From CAYJAD01 sp964371835 (GTDB taxonomy: Bacteria > Desulfobacterota > Desulfovibrionia > Desulfovibrionales > Desulfovibrionaceae), in the NCBI GenBank assembly GCA_964371835.1, contig CAYJOP010000028.1, forward strand, positions 1-21,841: a DNA stretch of 21,841 nt, read 5' to 3'. How positions within the stretch are numbered: position 1 is the stretch's first letter; the number at the start of each line of letters is the position of its first letter. The translations under genes were made by a program, and so were the position numbers. The notes under the pieces are model-generated. The model did not search any database. It was not told the DNA's origin and saw only the letters and a list, made by a program, of their open reading frames with translations. Positions 1-7,695 of this stretch are shown one piece after another.

Positions 1-13
1 CTAGAGTGAGCGA

Positions 14-55
14 GGCAGGTCAGTGGAATTCATTTCCACTGACATAAAATCTGCC
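14..55. repeat. Inverted repeat in the pta leader
   Basis: GTCAGTGGAA (19-28) pairs perfectly with TTCCACTGAC (34-43) across a 5-nt loop. An outer GGCAG (14-18) pairs with CTGCC (51-55) across an asymmetric bulge. No T-tract follows on either strand, so this is not a classical intrinsic terminator. It lies 30-70 nt before the pta start and could be the end of an upstream transcript or a leader structure. The pta promoter is not visible and probably lies upstream of the window. Confidence 0.5.
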
Positions 56-84
56 GAGCGAACGAATAAAGGAGCATCACCATC

Positions 85-2187
85 ATGTATAAGAGTCTGT
101 ATATTAGTGCCACTGAGTCTCGATCTGGCAAGTCAGCCATTGTTCTTGGTATGATGCATCTTATGACTCGCAATATGGGCAAGGTTGCTTTTTTTAGGCC
201 CATTATCAATGAGCCCATGTTTGATGATAAAGATCATGACACACATTTAATGCTCACGCATTTTAAGCTGAATTTGTCTTATACAGACACCTTTGTTTAC
301 ACCCTTGATGAAGCAAGGCACTTAATTAACAATGGTCAGCGCAATTTGCTCATTGCAAATGTTTTACAAAAATTTCATGCTCTTACTGACAAGCATGACT
401 TTGTGGTTTGTGAAGGTACTGACTTTTTGGGCCAAGATACTGCCTTTGAATTTGAGTTGAATGCAGACATAGCTTCAAACCTTGGCTGCCCCATGATGGT
501 TGTGGCCAATGGCGCTCATAAAAATATTGATGAGATTATCGACAGCACTCAAGTGCAAATTGACCAGCTTGAAGAAAAAAATGTGGATATTTTGTCCATT
601 GTTGTTAATAGGGCTGATTTATCCATCACTGAGCGTGATGATTTGCTAGCTGGTGTTAGTGTTAAAAATGCAGAAAAACAGCCGCTTATATATACAGTAC
701 CCGATGAGCCCGCCCTTGGAAAGCCCACCATGGCAGATGTTGCCAAGTGGCTTGATGCCAAGGTGCTTTATGGTGATCATCGTATGGATGTTTTGGTGGG
801 TAATTATCTAATTGCCGCCATGCAAGTGCATAATTTTTTAGATTATATTTCAGAAGATAATTTAATTATTACCCCAGGCGACAGGACGGACATTGTTCTT
901 GCTTCATTGGCTTCTCGTGTGTCGTCAGCATATAACAATATTGCTGGGGTGTTGTTAACAGGTGGTATACCGCTTCCTAAAAATGTGCAAATGCTTTTGG
1001 AAGGTTGGACTGGTGTTCCTGTGCCCATTTTATTGACATCTGACCACACCTACAAAACTGTGCAAATGCTTTCGCAATTATATGGTCGTATTGAACCTGA
1101 TAACTTACAAAAAATTAATATTGCCCTTGGTATTTTTGAGCGTAATGTTAATGCCAAAGAAATTGCCAAGCGTTTAATTACTGATAAGCCTTCAAAAGTT
1201 ACGCCTATGATGTTTGAATTTGACTTAATTGAGCGTGCAAGGCAGAAAAAAATGCGCATTGTACTGGCAGAAGGCCAAGAAGAGCGCATTTTACGAGCAA
1301 CTGATATTTTAATTCATCGTGATGTGGCTGAAATTGTGCTACTTGGTAATGCAGACCGCATAGGAACAAAGATTGCGGAACTTGGCCTTGACCTTGATGG
1401 TGCCAATATTATTCAGCCCAATTTATCGCCTAATTTTGATGAATATGTTGAAACATATTACGATCTTCGTAAATCCAAGGGCATAACCATGGAACAAGCT
1501 CGTGACCGTATGATGGACTGCACATATTTTGCCACCATGATGGTACATAAAAATCATGCTGATGGCATGGTGTCTGGGGCCATTAATACCACGGCCCACA
1601 CCATTCGCCCTGCATTTGAATTTATTAAAACCAAACCCAATTGCTCCATTGTGTCGTCAATATTCTTGATGTGTTTAAAAGACAGAGTGTTAGCTTTTGG
1701 TGACTGTGCTGTTAATCCTAATCCCACAGCCCAACAATTGGCAGAAATTGCCGTGGCTTCAGCTCATACAGCAGAGGTTTTTGGCATTGAGCCACGAGTT
1801 GCCATGCTTTCATATTCCACAGGTACATCTGGTAAGGGTGCTGACGTGGACATTGTGGTGGAAGCTACAAAAATTGCTAAGGAAATTGCACCAGACATAT
1901 TACTAGAAGGCCCCATGCAATATGATGCGGCCATTGATAAGGAAGTTGCACGCACAAAGTTGCCCAATAGCCAAGTGGCAGGCAAGGCTACTGTATTCAT
2001 TTTTCCAGACTTAAATACTGGTAATAATACATATAAAGCAGTGCAAAGAGCTGCTGATGCCATTGCCATTGGCCCTGTTTTGCAGGGACTTAACAAACCT
2101 GTGAATGACCTTTCGCGTGGTTGTACTGTGGCAGATATTGTGAATACTGTGGCGATTACTGCTGTTCAAGCCGCCGCCGATAAGTAG
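85..2187 (+). CDS. pta: Phosphate acetyltransferase, long form
   Basis: Cytoplasmic enzyme that converts acetyl-CoA and phosphate to acetyl phosphate and CoA, feeding AckA. The 700-residue length matches the long three-domain class. Residues 1-210 form a CobB/dethiobiotin-synthetase-like NTPase fold with a P-loop-like SATESRSGKS (8-17). Residues 215-330 fit a DRTGG regulatory domain. The catalytic PTA_PTB domain runs from about 373 to 695, with AEGQEERILRA at its start and the SYSTGTSGKGADVD segment near 576-590. The start is supported by AAAGGAG (68-74), 10 nt upstream of the ATG. ackA begins 42 nt after the stop on the same strand, so a pta-ackA operon is very likely. The short Pta class lacks the N-terminal domains. 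No frameshift or truncation is seen. Confidence 0.97.
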   Translation: MYKSLYISATESRSGKSAIVLGMMHLMTRNMGKVAFFRPIINEPMFDDKDHDTHLMLTHFKLNLSYTDTFVYTLDEARHLINNGQRNLLIANVLQKFHALTDKHDFVVCEGTDFLGQDTAFEFELNADIASNLGCPMMVVANGAHKNIDEIIDSTQVQIDQLEEKNVDILSIVVNRADLSITERDDLLAGVSVKNAEKQPLIYTVPDEPALGKPTMADVAKWLDAKVLYGDHRMDVLVGNYLIAAMQVHNFLDYISEDNLIITPGDRTDIVLASLASRVSSAYNNIAGVLLTGGIPLPKNVQMLLEGWTGVPVPILLTSDHTYKTVQMLSQLYGRIEPDNLQKINIALGIFERNVNAKEIAKRLITDKPSKVTPMMFEFDLIERARQKKMRIVLAEGQEERILRATDILIHRDVAEIVLLGNADRIGTKIAELGLDLDGANIIQPNLSPNFDEYVETYYDLRKSKGITMEQARDRMMDCTYFATMMVHKNHADGMVSGAINTTAHTIRPAFEFIKTKPNCSIVSSIFLMCLKDRVLAFGDCAVNPNPTAQQLAEIAVASAHTAEVFGIEPRVAMLSYSTGTSGKGADVDIVVEATKIAKEIAPDILLEGPMQYDAAIDKEVARTKLPNSQVAGKATVFIFPDLNTGNNTYKAVQRAADAIAIGPVLQGLNKPVNDLSRGCTVADIVNTVAITAVQAAADK

Positions 2188-2229
2188 GATGCAGATGATG
2201 ATTTATGGGCAAATTGTCATGGGGGGAAA

Positions 2230-3435
2230 ATGAAAATATTAGTAATAAACGCCGGTTCATCTTCTTGTAAGTATCAACTTTTTGAAATGACAGAAAAAGT
2301 GGTACTTTGTGCAGGGCTTGTGGAGCGTATTGGTGATAATATGGGCAAGCTTACCCATAAAGTTTGGCCTGATACCAATAAAGAGGAAAAGCTTGTAATT
2401 GAAAAGCCATTTCCAACCCATGTGGAGGGCATGGAAGAGGTAATCGCCCTACTTAGTCACCCCGAAAAAGGTGTTATTAAAAGCAAGGACGAAATTTTTG
2501 CAGTGGGTCACAGGGTTGTGCATGGTGGTGAGGAAATAACCTGCCCCATGCTCTTTGACGAAAACTTAAAAAGTATAGTGAAAAAATATTATTCTCTAAG
2601 TCCTTTACATAATCCTGCAAACCTTATGGGCGTTGAAGTTGTAGAAAAGCTACTTCCAGGTGTTCCCAATGTGGGCGTTTTTGACACAGAGTTTGGTGCA
2701 ACCATGCAGCCAGAAGCATATATTTATCCCCTGCCTTATGAATTGTATGAAAATTTGCACATTCGCCGCTATGGTTTTCACGGTACTTCACATAAGTATA
2801 TTGCCAAAAAAACAGCAGAATTTCTTAATAAACCCCTAAATGAGCTTAATTCCATTACCATGCATCTTGGTAATGGTTCATCCATGACGGCAGTAAAAAA
2901 TGGTGTTTGCATTGATACATCTATGGGCCTAACTCCGCTTGAGGGCTTAATGATGGGCACTCGCTCTGGCACCATTGATCCTGCAATAATTCCCTATGTT
3001 ATGGAAAAAATGCAAATGTCTGCCAAGGACGTTGACGCCATGCTCAATAAAAAATCTGGTCTGTTGGGTGTTTGTGGTACCAATGACATGCGAGATCTTC
3101 ATGCCATGCGAGAAGTTGGCGATGAAAAGGCTGAACTTGCGTTTAAAATGCTAACTCGTAGCATTAAAAAGTTATTGGGATCATATTTCTTCTTGCTGGG
3201 GCGTGTGGATTCCATAGTGTTTACCGCAGGCATTGGCGAAAATGACGATCTTGCACGGGCAGCCGTTTGCCAAGGTTTAGAACCTCTTGGAATTGTGCTG
3301 GATGTTGAAAAAAATGGAACTCGCCAAGCAGGTGCTAGGGCCATTAGTAAAAAAGAATCAAAAATTCCTGTGCTAGTTATTCCTACCAACGAAGAATTGC
3401 AAATTGCAGAGGCTACTTTAGAAGTCTTACAGTGA
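2230..3435 (+). CDS. ackA: Acetate kinase
   Basis: Transfers phosphate from acetyl phosphate to ADP, giving acetate and ATP (ASKHA fold, cytoplasm). The 401 residues are normal for the family. Visible signatures are the N-terminal VINAGSSSCKYQLFE with Asn7, GHRVVHGG with Arg95, SPLHNPAN with His127, FDTEF with Asp152, YGFHGTSHKY with His184, MGTRSGTIDP with Arg245, FTAGIGEND, and PTNEE near residue 388. By family knowledge these hold the substrate-binding and catalytic residues, and all are present. One oddity is residues 151-159, FDTEFGATM, where acetate kinases usually have FDTAFHQTM. The start follows a G-rich run (2221-2226) that can act as a weak ribosome-binding site. The gene sits directly downstream of pta and is followed by a strong hairpin. 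Confidence 0.97.
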   Translation: MKILVINAGSSSCKYQLFEMTEKVVLCAGLVERIGDNMGKLTHKVWPDTNKEEKLVIEKPFPTHVEGMEEVIALLSHPEKGVIKSKDEIFAVGHRVVHGGEEITCPMLFDENLKSIVKKYYSLSPLHNPANLMGVEVVEKLLPGVPNVGVFDTEFGATMQPEAYIYPLPYELYENLHIRRYGFHGTSHKYIAKKTAEFLNKPLNELNSITMHLGNGSSMTAVKNGVCIDTSMGLTPLEGLMMGTRSGTIDPAIIPYVMEKMQMSAKDVDAMLNKKSGLLGVCGTNDMRDLHAMREVGDEKAELAFKMLTRSIKKLLGSYFFLLGRVDSIVFTAGIGENDDLARAAVCQGLEPLGIVLDVEKNGTRQAGARAISKKESKIPVLVIPTNEELQIAEATLEVLQ

Positions 3436-3440
3436 CTTTG

Positions 3441-3497
3441 ATGGGGGAGGAGAGGGAAACTTTTGCTAACGCCAAAAAGTTCCCTCTCCTCCCCCAT
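3441..3497 (+). terminator. Long hairpin after ackA, possible terminator
   Basis: The arms beginning at 3441 and ending at 3497 pair perfectly over 18 bp (ATGGGGGAGGAGAGGGAA against its complement). Pairing continues through ACTTTT/AAAAAGT with one bulged base, around a loop near 3466-3473. The hairpin begins 6 nt after the ackA stop. No T-tract follows: the next bases are GTCCCCACC. It may therefore terminate weakly or act mainly as an mRNA 3'-end stabiliser. The inner part resembles the core of the hairpin at 4189-4227. Confidence 0.55.
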
Positions 3498-3540
3498 GTC
3501 CCCACCTCTCCCTTCAAAACGCGTTAACTGAGAGTAAAAT

Positions 3541-4101
3541 ATGTCAGTAACATTTTCACTAAGCGATAAAGAAAAAAAAGACCTTGGTAAAGTAGCTTGC
3601 CTTGCCATTTCTGCAAGCCTTGCTGGTAAGGAAGTTGAAGTTCCAAGCAGTATGGATGGTGTTTTAAACGAACATCTAGGTAGCTTTGTTACTTTAGAAA
3701 AAAATGGTCGTTTGCGCGGTTGTATTGGTACCATGATTGGGCAAGAGCCACTATATGTTAATGTGGCCCGCATGGCCCATGCTGCGGCTTTTAATGACCA
3801 TAGATTTCCACCGCTAACACATGATGAATGGCCTAATGTTGATGTGTCCATATCTGTTCTTGGGCCGCTGACACCTTGTCCAGACGCTAACGCTGTGGAG
3901 ATTGGTAGACATGGGCTTTTGCTAAAGCTTGGCGCAAAAAGTGGTGTTTTTCTGCCAAAAGTTGCTGAAGAACAGGGCTGGAATCTTGAGGCATATTTAG
4001 AAAATTTATGTTATAAAGCTGGCTTACCCAGTGGTAGTTGGAAGGATAGCAAGGCCCAAATTTTTTGGTACGAAGCCTTGGTTTTTGATGTTGAAAAGTA
4101 A
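3541..4101 (+). CDS. AMMECR1 domain protein (AmmeMemoRadiSam protein A type)
   Basis: A 186-residue protein that is essentially one AMMECR1 domain. The family signature RGCIGT is at 59-64, inside GRLRGCIGT. Other typical blocks are AAFNDHRFPPL (82-92), ISVLGPL (104-110) and the C-terminal GVFLPKVAEEQGW. In many bacteria and archaea this protein is encoded with a MEMO1-like protein and a radical SAM enzyme, but neither partner is in this window. The biochemical role of the family is not firmly established, so no reaction is assigned. The start has only a weak purine stretch (GAGAG near 3530). The gene is on the same strand as pta-ackA but separated by a strong hairpin, so it may be transcribed independently. 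It converges on fliS. Confidence 0.9.
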   Translation: MSVTFSLSDKEKKDLGKVACLAISASLAGKEVEVPSSMDGVLNEHLGSFVTLEKNGRLRGCIGTMIGQEPLYVNVARMAHAAAFNDHRFPPLTHDEWPNVDVSISVLGPLTPCPDANAVEIGRHGLLLKLGAKSGVFLPKVAEEQGWNLEAYLENLCYKAGLPSGSWKDSKAQIFWYEALVFDVEK

Positions 4102-4188
4102 TGTTTAAGAAGACGTAGTGCTAAAATTGAGTGCAGGACTTTTTAAAATAAATGTGCTATACCTAGAAGTTATAATGCTTTAAACGCT

Positions 4189-4227
4189 TTTTTTGGGGAA
4201 ACTTTTTATAAAAGTTTCCCCAAAAAA
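4189..4227. terminator. Palindromic hairpin between convergent genes
   Basis: TTTTTTGGGGAAACTTTT (4189-4206) pairs over 18 bp with AAAAGTTTCCCCAAAAAA (4210-4227), leaving a 3-nt loop. It lies between the stop of the AMMECR1 gene and the stop of fliS, where a bidirectional terminator is expected. The T-run is on the left arm and the A-run on the right, with only TTT following on the plus strand, so the layout is not the textbook A-stem-T order. Confidence 0.65.
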
Positions 4228-4233
4228 TTTAGA

Positions 4234-4788
4234 TTATTCACTTGTGCCAGTGGGTACTGGTGGGGCAGCGTTTTGCATTTGTCCGTAGGCAGCATGAGCT
4301 TGTTTTTTGCCAATACCATTTGGCAAAGGTGTAGATTGCACGTTTAAATGTGCACTGCGTTGCACCATGCTTGCATCGCTATTAAGCTTTGCGGCAATTT
4401 GTGCAGAAGCTTTTTGTGCCTCTGGAGTTGTGATAATTTCAGCATAAGCAGAGCGCAGTCCTTGTAGAATTCCTGCAACGTTGTCAAGCTGTTCCACATT
4501 CATTTTTAAGTTTGCTTGAAGCAGGCGAGTGGTACACAAAAAATATAGATTGTTCAAATTCTCTGCCAATGTACCGCCTTTTTCAAGGTTTAGTGTGCTT
4601 GAAAGTTCGTTAACAATGTCAATGACTTTAGAGATGAGAATTCCCTTTGCTGCATAGTCTTTCTCAAGCATTTTAACACGAGCTTGTTGTAAAAATTTTA
4701 ATGCACCGTCATAGAGTAAGAGTAAGAGTTGACCTTGATCTGTGGTGCTGACCCCAGTTTGAAAATACGCTTGTGCTGCCTTGTTCAT
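4234..4788 (-). CDS. fliS: Flagellin export chaperone FliS with C-terminal extension
   Basis: Cytoplasmic chaperone that binds flagellin before export and prevents premature assembly. Residues 1-125 match the helical FliS fold: AAQAYFQTGVSTTDQGQLLL followed by LLYDGALKFLQQAR (24-37), the family's most recognisable block, then a helix ending near LRSAYAEI (111-118). Most FliS proteins end around here. This one continues for about 60 residues, first helical and Ala-rich (QKASAQIAAKL), then Pro/Gln/Ala-rich with VQSTPLPNGIG. The tail may be disordered. The gene follows fliD by 62 nt on the same strand, the classical fliD-fliS order. The ribosome-binding site is only AG-rich (AAAGAGAA before the ATG). 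The function of the tail is unknown. Confidence 0.93.
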   Translation of the reverse strand: MNKAAQAYFQTGVSTTDQGQLLLLLYDGALKFLQQARVKMLEKDYAAKGILISKVIDIVNELSSTLNLEKGGTLAENLNNLYFLCTTRLLQANLKMNVEQLDNVAGILQGLRSAYAEIITTPEAQKASAQIAAKLNSDASMVQRSAHLNVQSTPLPNGIGKKQAHAAYGQMQNAAPPVPTGTSE

Positions 4789-4850
4789 AATGTTCTCTTT
4801 TTCTTAAAGTTTATATTACTGCACCCTTGCAATTATGCAGAGGCATAAAA

Positions 4851-7529
4851 CTATGCTAATTGCCCCAATTGGTTGTTTAGTATAGTCATATTTCCGTTGT
4901 ATTCGCCAAGCAAGGTGTCAAGCCTTGCATATTTCTGTCTTTCATTATACTCCCACCGCTCTAATCTAGTAATTTCATTGTCAATTCTATTATCAATGCT
5001 TTCAATTAAAGATTTATAGTTGTCTTGAGCAATCATTAATCCGCCGTTATTTTGACCTATGGTTGGGTCTGTGGGGCTAGGTGGGAAAAATTTCATTTCA
5101 TCTTGGAAGAATTGTTCCATATGATTAACTAGCCCACGTTGTACGGAAACTGTGCCCTCATGATCACCAGTGGATAGGTCGTAGAGAGTAATGCTTAAAC
5201 CAGCCTCTGGTCCGTCACCAGCAACGGTGAATGTGTTTGGATTAATATCACTCTCACTGGCCTTTGTACCGTTAATCCATACTTCTGCAGCACCAGAAGC
5301 ATCAACTGTATATTTAACATTATAAGTGCCAGGCTCAGTAATGCCATCAATGTGATTGGCATAGCCAAAATCGTCGGATGAAGTTACTCCTAAGTCATTG
5401 GCAGAAAAGAAGTTGATAACATCGTCAAGGTTATTTGCAATAGCATTATCAAACATTTCTTGGTCAAGTTGTTGAATCTCATCTGTACTGCCAGCAGGAG
5501 CTATGGCAAAGAGTCCAAAGTTTGAATCATCAGAATCACTAATGGTTTTAATGCCAATTTGCGAAAGTGCGGCCACAAAATCGCCTGAAAAAACATCATC
5601 GCCCGTGATATTGTTAAAACCAGGGGGACTGCCTATGATTTCATTTTTCATGCGCGATTGAAAGCTAAGCACACTGTATTCACCAGAAAGTGTGGATGCA
5701 GTAATGGTTGCATCATCTGTATAGGTTGAAGATGGTTCTTCAGTGATGGAGGTTAGGTCTTTAACCTTGAGGATAACAGAGTTTAATGAATCAAGCACAG
5801 ACTGTATATTGGCCTTAACAGAGTCAGTGTCAGAGGCAACACCTATTTGTGTTTCTCCAACACTTTTAAGGCTAAGAGTTACACCTTCAATCACATCGGT
5901 AACATTATTTGTTGCAGAGGTTAGAGTGTGTTCAAAATTATTAATCTTAAATTCAGCATTTTGTGCTGTTTGTACGGTAAAATTGCTGGTAGAAGTTACA
6001 GCACCACCAAAACTTACATGTTGATTAAAAGCATTGTTTGTAGATGCTAAAGAGGCCACACCGTTAAGAACCAGTTTTTTTGGGCTGTTTGGGTCAGATG
6101 GGTCAATGCTTTCTAATGCTGCTGTGCCTGCATGACCAGGCAAGGCATTAATGGCATTCACAATACCATCATAACCAAGGGAACTGTCCACAGTGAATTT
6201 TTGAGAGCTACCATCATCAAAGATAATGTTAAACTCTAAGTCTTTAGGAATAGTTTCAACTGAAACGGCATCATACTTTTCAACAGGTGTCGAATACTTT
6301 TGAACAGTAGAAGTTACGCCAGAAAGACCAAGCTCATCTGGCACATCGGTAAAACCCTGCAAGTGATAATCAGTGCCGCCAGTAGCATTTTTTTCGGCTG
6401 AAATACCCACATTAGTGTCACCAGCGGCTTGCATTTCGTCTGCAAGTTTTTTAAGGATATCTTCCATGGTGTCATCTGCATCAGCGGTAATTTCATATGG
6501 CCCAACGGCAGGTACTATACTATCCCTAACAAATGTGTAAACAGTGCCTTCTCCTGCAAGCTGAGATAATTCAACATTTGAGTGACCTTTTATTTCTGTG
6601 TGCATCGTTCTGTTAGGTGTTGTGCTAGCACTACCTGGGCCTTCAAATTCTCTTATACCCGTAATGACTAAATTGCCATCAGCGGTGATTTCTGCAATGT
6701 CATCAACACTACCGGTTTCGGATTGGTATTTTGTATTAATAGCATCTACGAGACCTTGATTGGTGGTATTGGCAGGGACAGTCAATTCAAACATTGTATT
6801 ATCCCAAAGCGTAATATCATAATTGGCATCTAAAACTGATTGATTAGCATCAAGAGTGGCAGTGCTTGATACAGGATAGGACTCCCACACACTATTGCTA
6901 CTAGCAAAGCCTTCAATATTAGCATTGGGTATTATTTCAATGTTGGCACCTTGACCGGACTTGTCGCCAGCCATTTGGAAGGTATAGCCCGATGCAGTTT
7001 TAATAATTTGCATGGTAACGCCAGGATTTGCTTTGTCCTCGTTAATCATGTGGGCAAGGCCTTCAAGGGTAGTATTTGGAGGAACTAAGATGTCACGCGT
7101 TTTACCGTCATAGCTATAGGTAAGAGTTTGTGATGCACCACTAGTATTCATACTGGATGTTTTGCTGTCAAAAACTGTTTTTGATGCCCAAATGGAGCTA
7201 GTGGCAAGTTGTTCAACATCCACAGTAAATGTGCCATCCACTGCTTCGTAATCAGCAGTGGCAGTGGCTACGGACTCATTACTACTTGCAGCTAGTTTAA
7301 GTAAAAACTTTGATGGTTCATTGAGCAGTGAGAGGGCTTCTTTAGCTTCAGTAACAGAGCTTATGAGTTCGCTAATGGCGTCATAAGCCTCCATAGCAAC
7401 TTCCCTTGAGTCTTCAAGTCCATTTAGACGGACAGATTCAAGTTCATAGAGCTTGTCTATTACTTCGTTAAAGTCGGTTCCACCACCAATTCCGGAAAAT
7501 GAAATACCGCCAGATATGGTATTTGACAT
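4851..7529 (-). CDS. fliD: Flagellar filament cap protein FliD (hook-associated protein 2), long form
   Basis: Forms the cap at the flagellum tip under which flagellin assembles. The chosen ATG (7527-7529) gives 892 residues starting MSNTISGG and has a GAGGG ribosome-binding site 7 nt upstream. A longer frame reaching a TTG at 7598 has no such support. Residues 1-115 are the FliD_N region (GGGTDFNEVIDKLYELE). Residues about 135-200, 236-292, 343-391 and 432-490 look like four flagellin-IN/hook-IN modules, each with a 'TxxGLxxxIN' type core (TTLEGLAHMIN, TNQGLVDAIN, TMEDILKKLA, GYDGIVNAIN). Residues 525-595 match the start of FliD_C (TNVIEGVTLSL-like), and 845-892 form the terminal coiled coil (RLERWEYNERQKYARLDTL). 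Residues 715-800 add another beta-rich insert. It is much longer than enteric FliD; the extra length is probably surface-exposed. Confidence 0.95.
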   Translation of the reverse strand: MSNTISGGISFSGIGGGTDFNEVIDKLYELESVRLNGLEDSREVAMEAYDAISELISSVTEAKEALSLLNEPSKFLLKLAASSNESVATATADYEAVDGTFTVDVEQLATSSIWASKTVFDSKTSSMNTSGASQTLTYSYDGKTRDILVPPNTTLEGLAHMINEDKANPGVTMQIIKTASGYTFQMAGDKSGQGANIEIIPNANIEGFASSNSVWESYPVSSTATLDANQSVLDANYDITLWDNTMFELTVPANTTNQGLVDAINTKYQSETGSVDDIAEITADGNLVITGIREFEGPGSASTTPNRTMHTEIKGHSNVELSQLAGEGTVYTFVRDSIVPAVGPYEITADADDTMEDILKKLADEMQAAGDTNVGISAEKNATGGTDYHLQGFTDVPDELGLSGVTSTVQKYSTPVEKYDAVSVETIPKDLEFNIIFDDGSSQKFTVDSSLGYDGIVNAINALPGHAGTAALESIDPSDPNSPKKLVLNGVASLASTNNAFNQHVSFGGAVTSTSNFTVQTAQNAEFKINNFEHTLTSATNNVTDVIEGVTLSLKSVGETQIGVASDTDSVKANIQSVLDSLNSVILKVKDLTSITEEPSSTYTDDATITASTLSGEYSVLSFQSRMKNEIIGSPPGFNNITGDDVFSGDFVAALSQIGIKTISDSDDSNFGLFAIAPAGSTDEIQQLDQEMFDNAIANNLDDVINFFSANDLGVTSSDDFGYANHIDGITEPGTYNVKYTVDASGAAEVWINGTKASESDINPNTFTVAGDGPEAGLSITLYDLSTGDHEGTVSVQRGLVNHMEQFFQDEMKFFPPSPTDPTIGQNNGGLMIAQDNYKSLIESIDNRIDNEITRLERWEYNERQKYARLDTLLGEYNGNMTILNNQLGQLA

Positions 7530-7595
7530 AAAATTACCCTCGTAAGGAAGTTCTTGCCCATAAATTAGGCTACAAAACTTCATGCAAAAAGTGTG

Positions 7596-7636
7596 CAAAT
7601 GTAAGGAGCAAGCGCTACAAAGTGACTTTACATTTG
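7596..7636. repeat. Inverted repeat in the fliD 5' leader
   Basis: CAAATGTAA (7596-7604) pairs with TTACATTTG (7628-7636), extendable by a G-T wobble and one more G-C pair, with a loop of about 19 nt. It lies between the sigma-28-like promoter and the fliD start, so it would be in the 5' untranslated leader. Role unknown; it may affect stability or translation. Confidence 0.35.
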
Positions 7637-7654
7637 AAACTTTCTACAAGAGTA

Positions 7655-7682
7655 ATATCGGATTTTTTACGGAAAAACTTAA
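7655..7682 (-). promoter_or_regulatory. Candidate sigma-28 (FliA) promoter for fliD
   Basis: Read on the minus strand, TTAAGTTT (7682-7675), a 12-nt spacer, then TCCGATAT (7662-7655). The known flagellar sigma-28 consensus is TAAAGTTT-N11-GCCGATAA. The match is 7 of 8 in the first box and 6 of 8 in the second, with a spacer one base longer. It starts just after the stop of the preceding gene and about 125 nt before the fliD ATG. Late-class control of fliD-fliS is typical. Confidence 0.6.
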
Positions 7683-7695
7683 GAGGAAAATGAAA

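Noticed and set aside
3099..3851. 250-codon minus-strand ORF across ackA and the AMMECR1 gene
   Set aside because: It lies antisense to two well-supported genes and translates through the intergenic hairpin; no protein-like motif is seen.
4131..4139. GTGCAGGAC, resembling the repeat ends near 10151
   Set aside because: Only 9 nt match and no partner end or flanking duplication is seen, so chance is the simpler explanation.
7530..7598. A 23-residue upstream extension of FliD starting at a TTG
   Set aside because: The ATG at 7529 has a GAGGG ribosome-binding site, gives the typical FliD N-terminus, and the extension would cover the inverted repeat in the leader.
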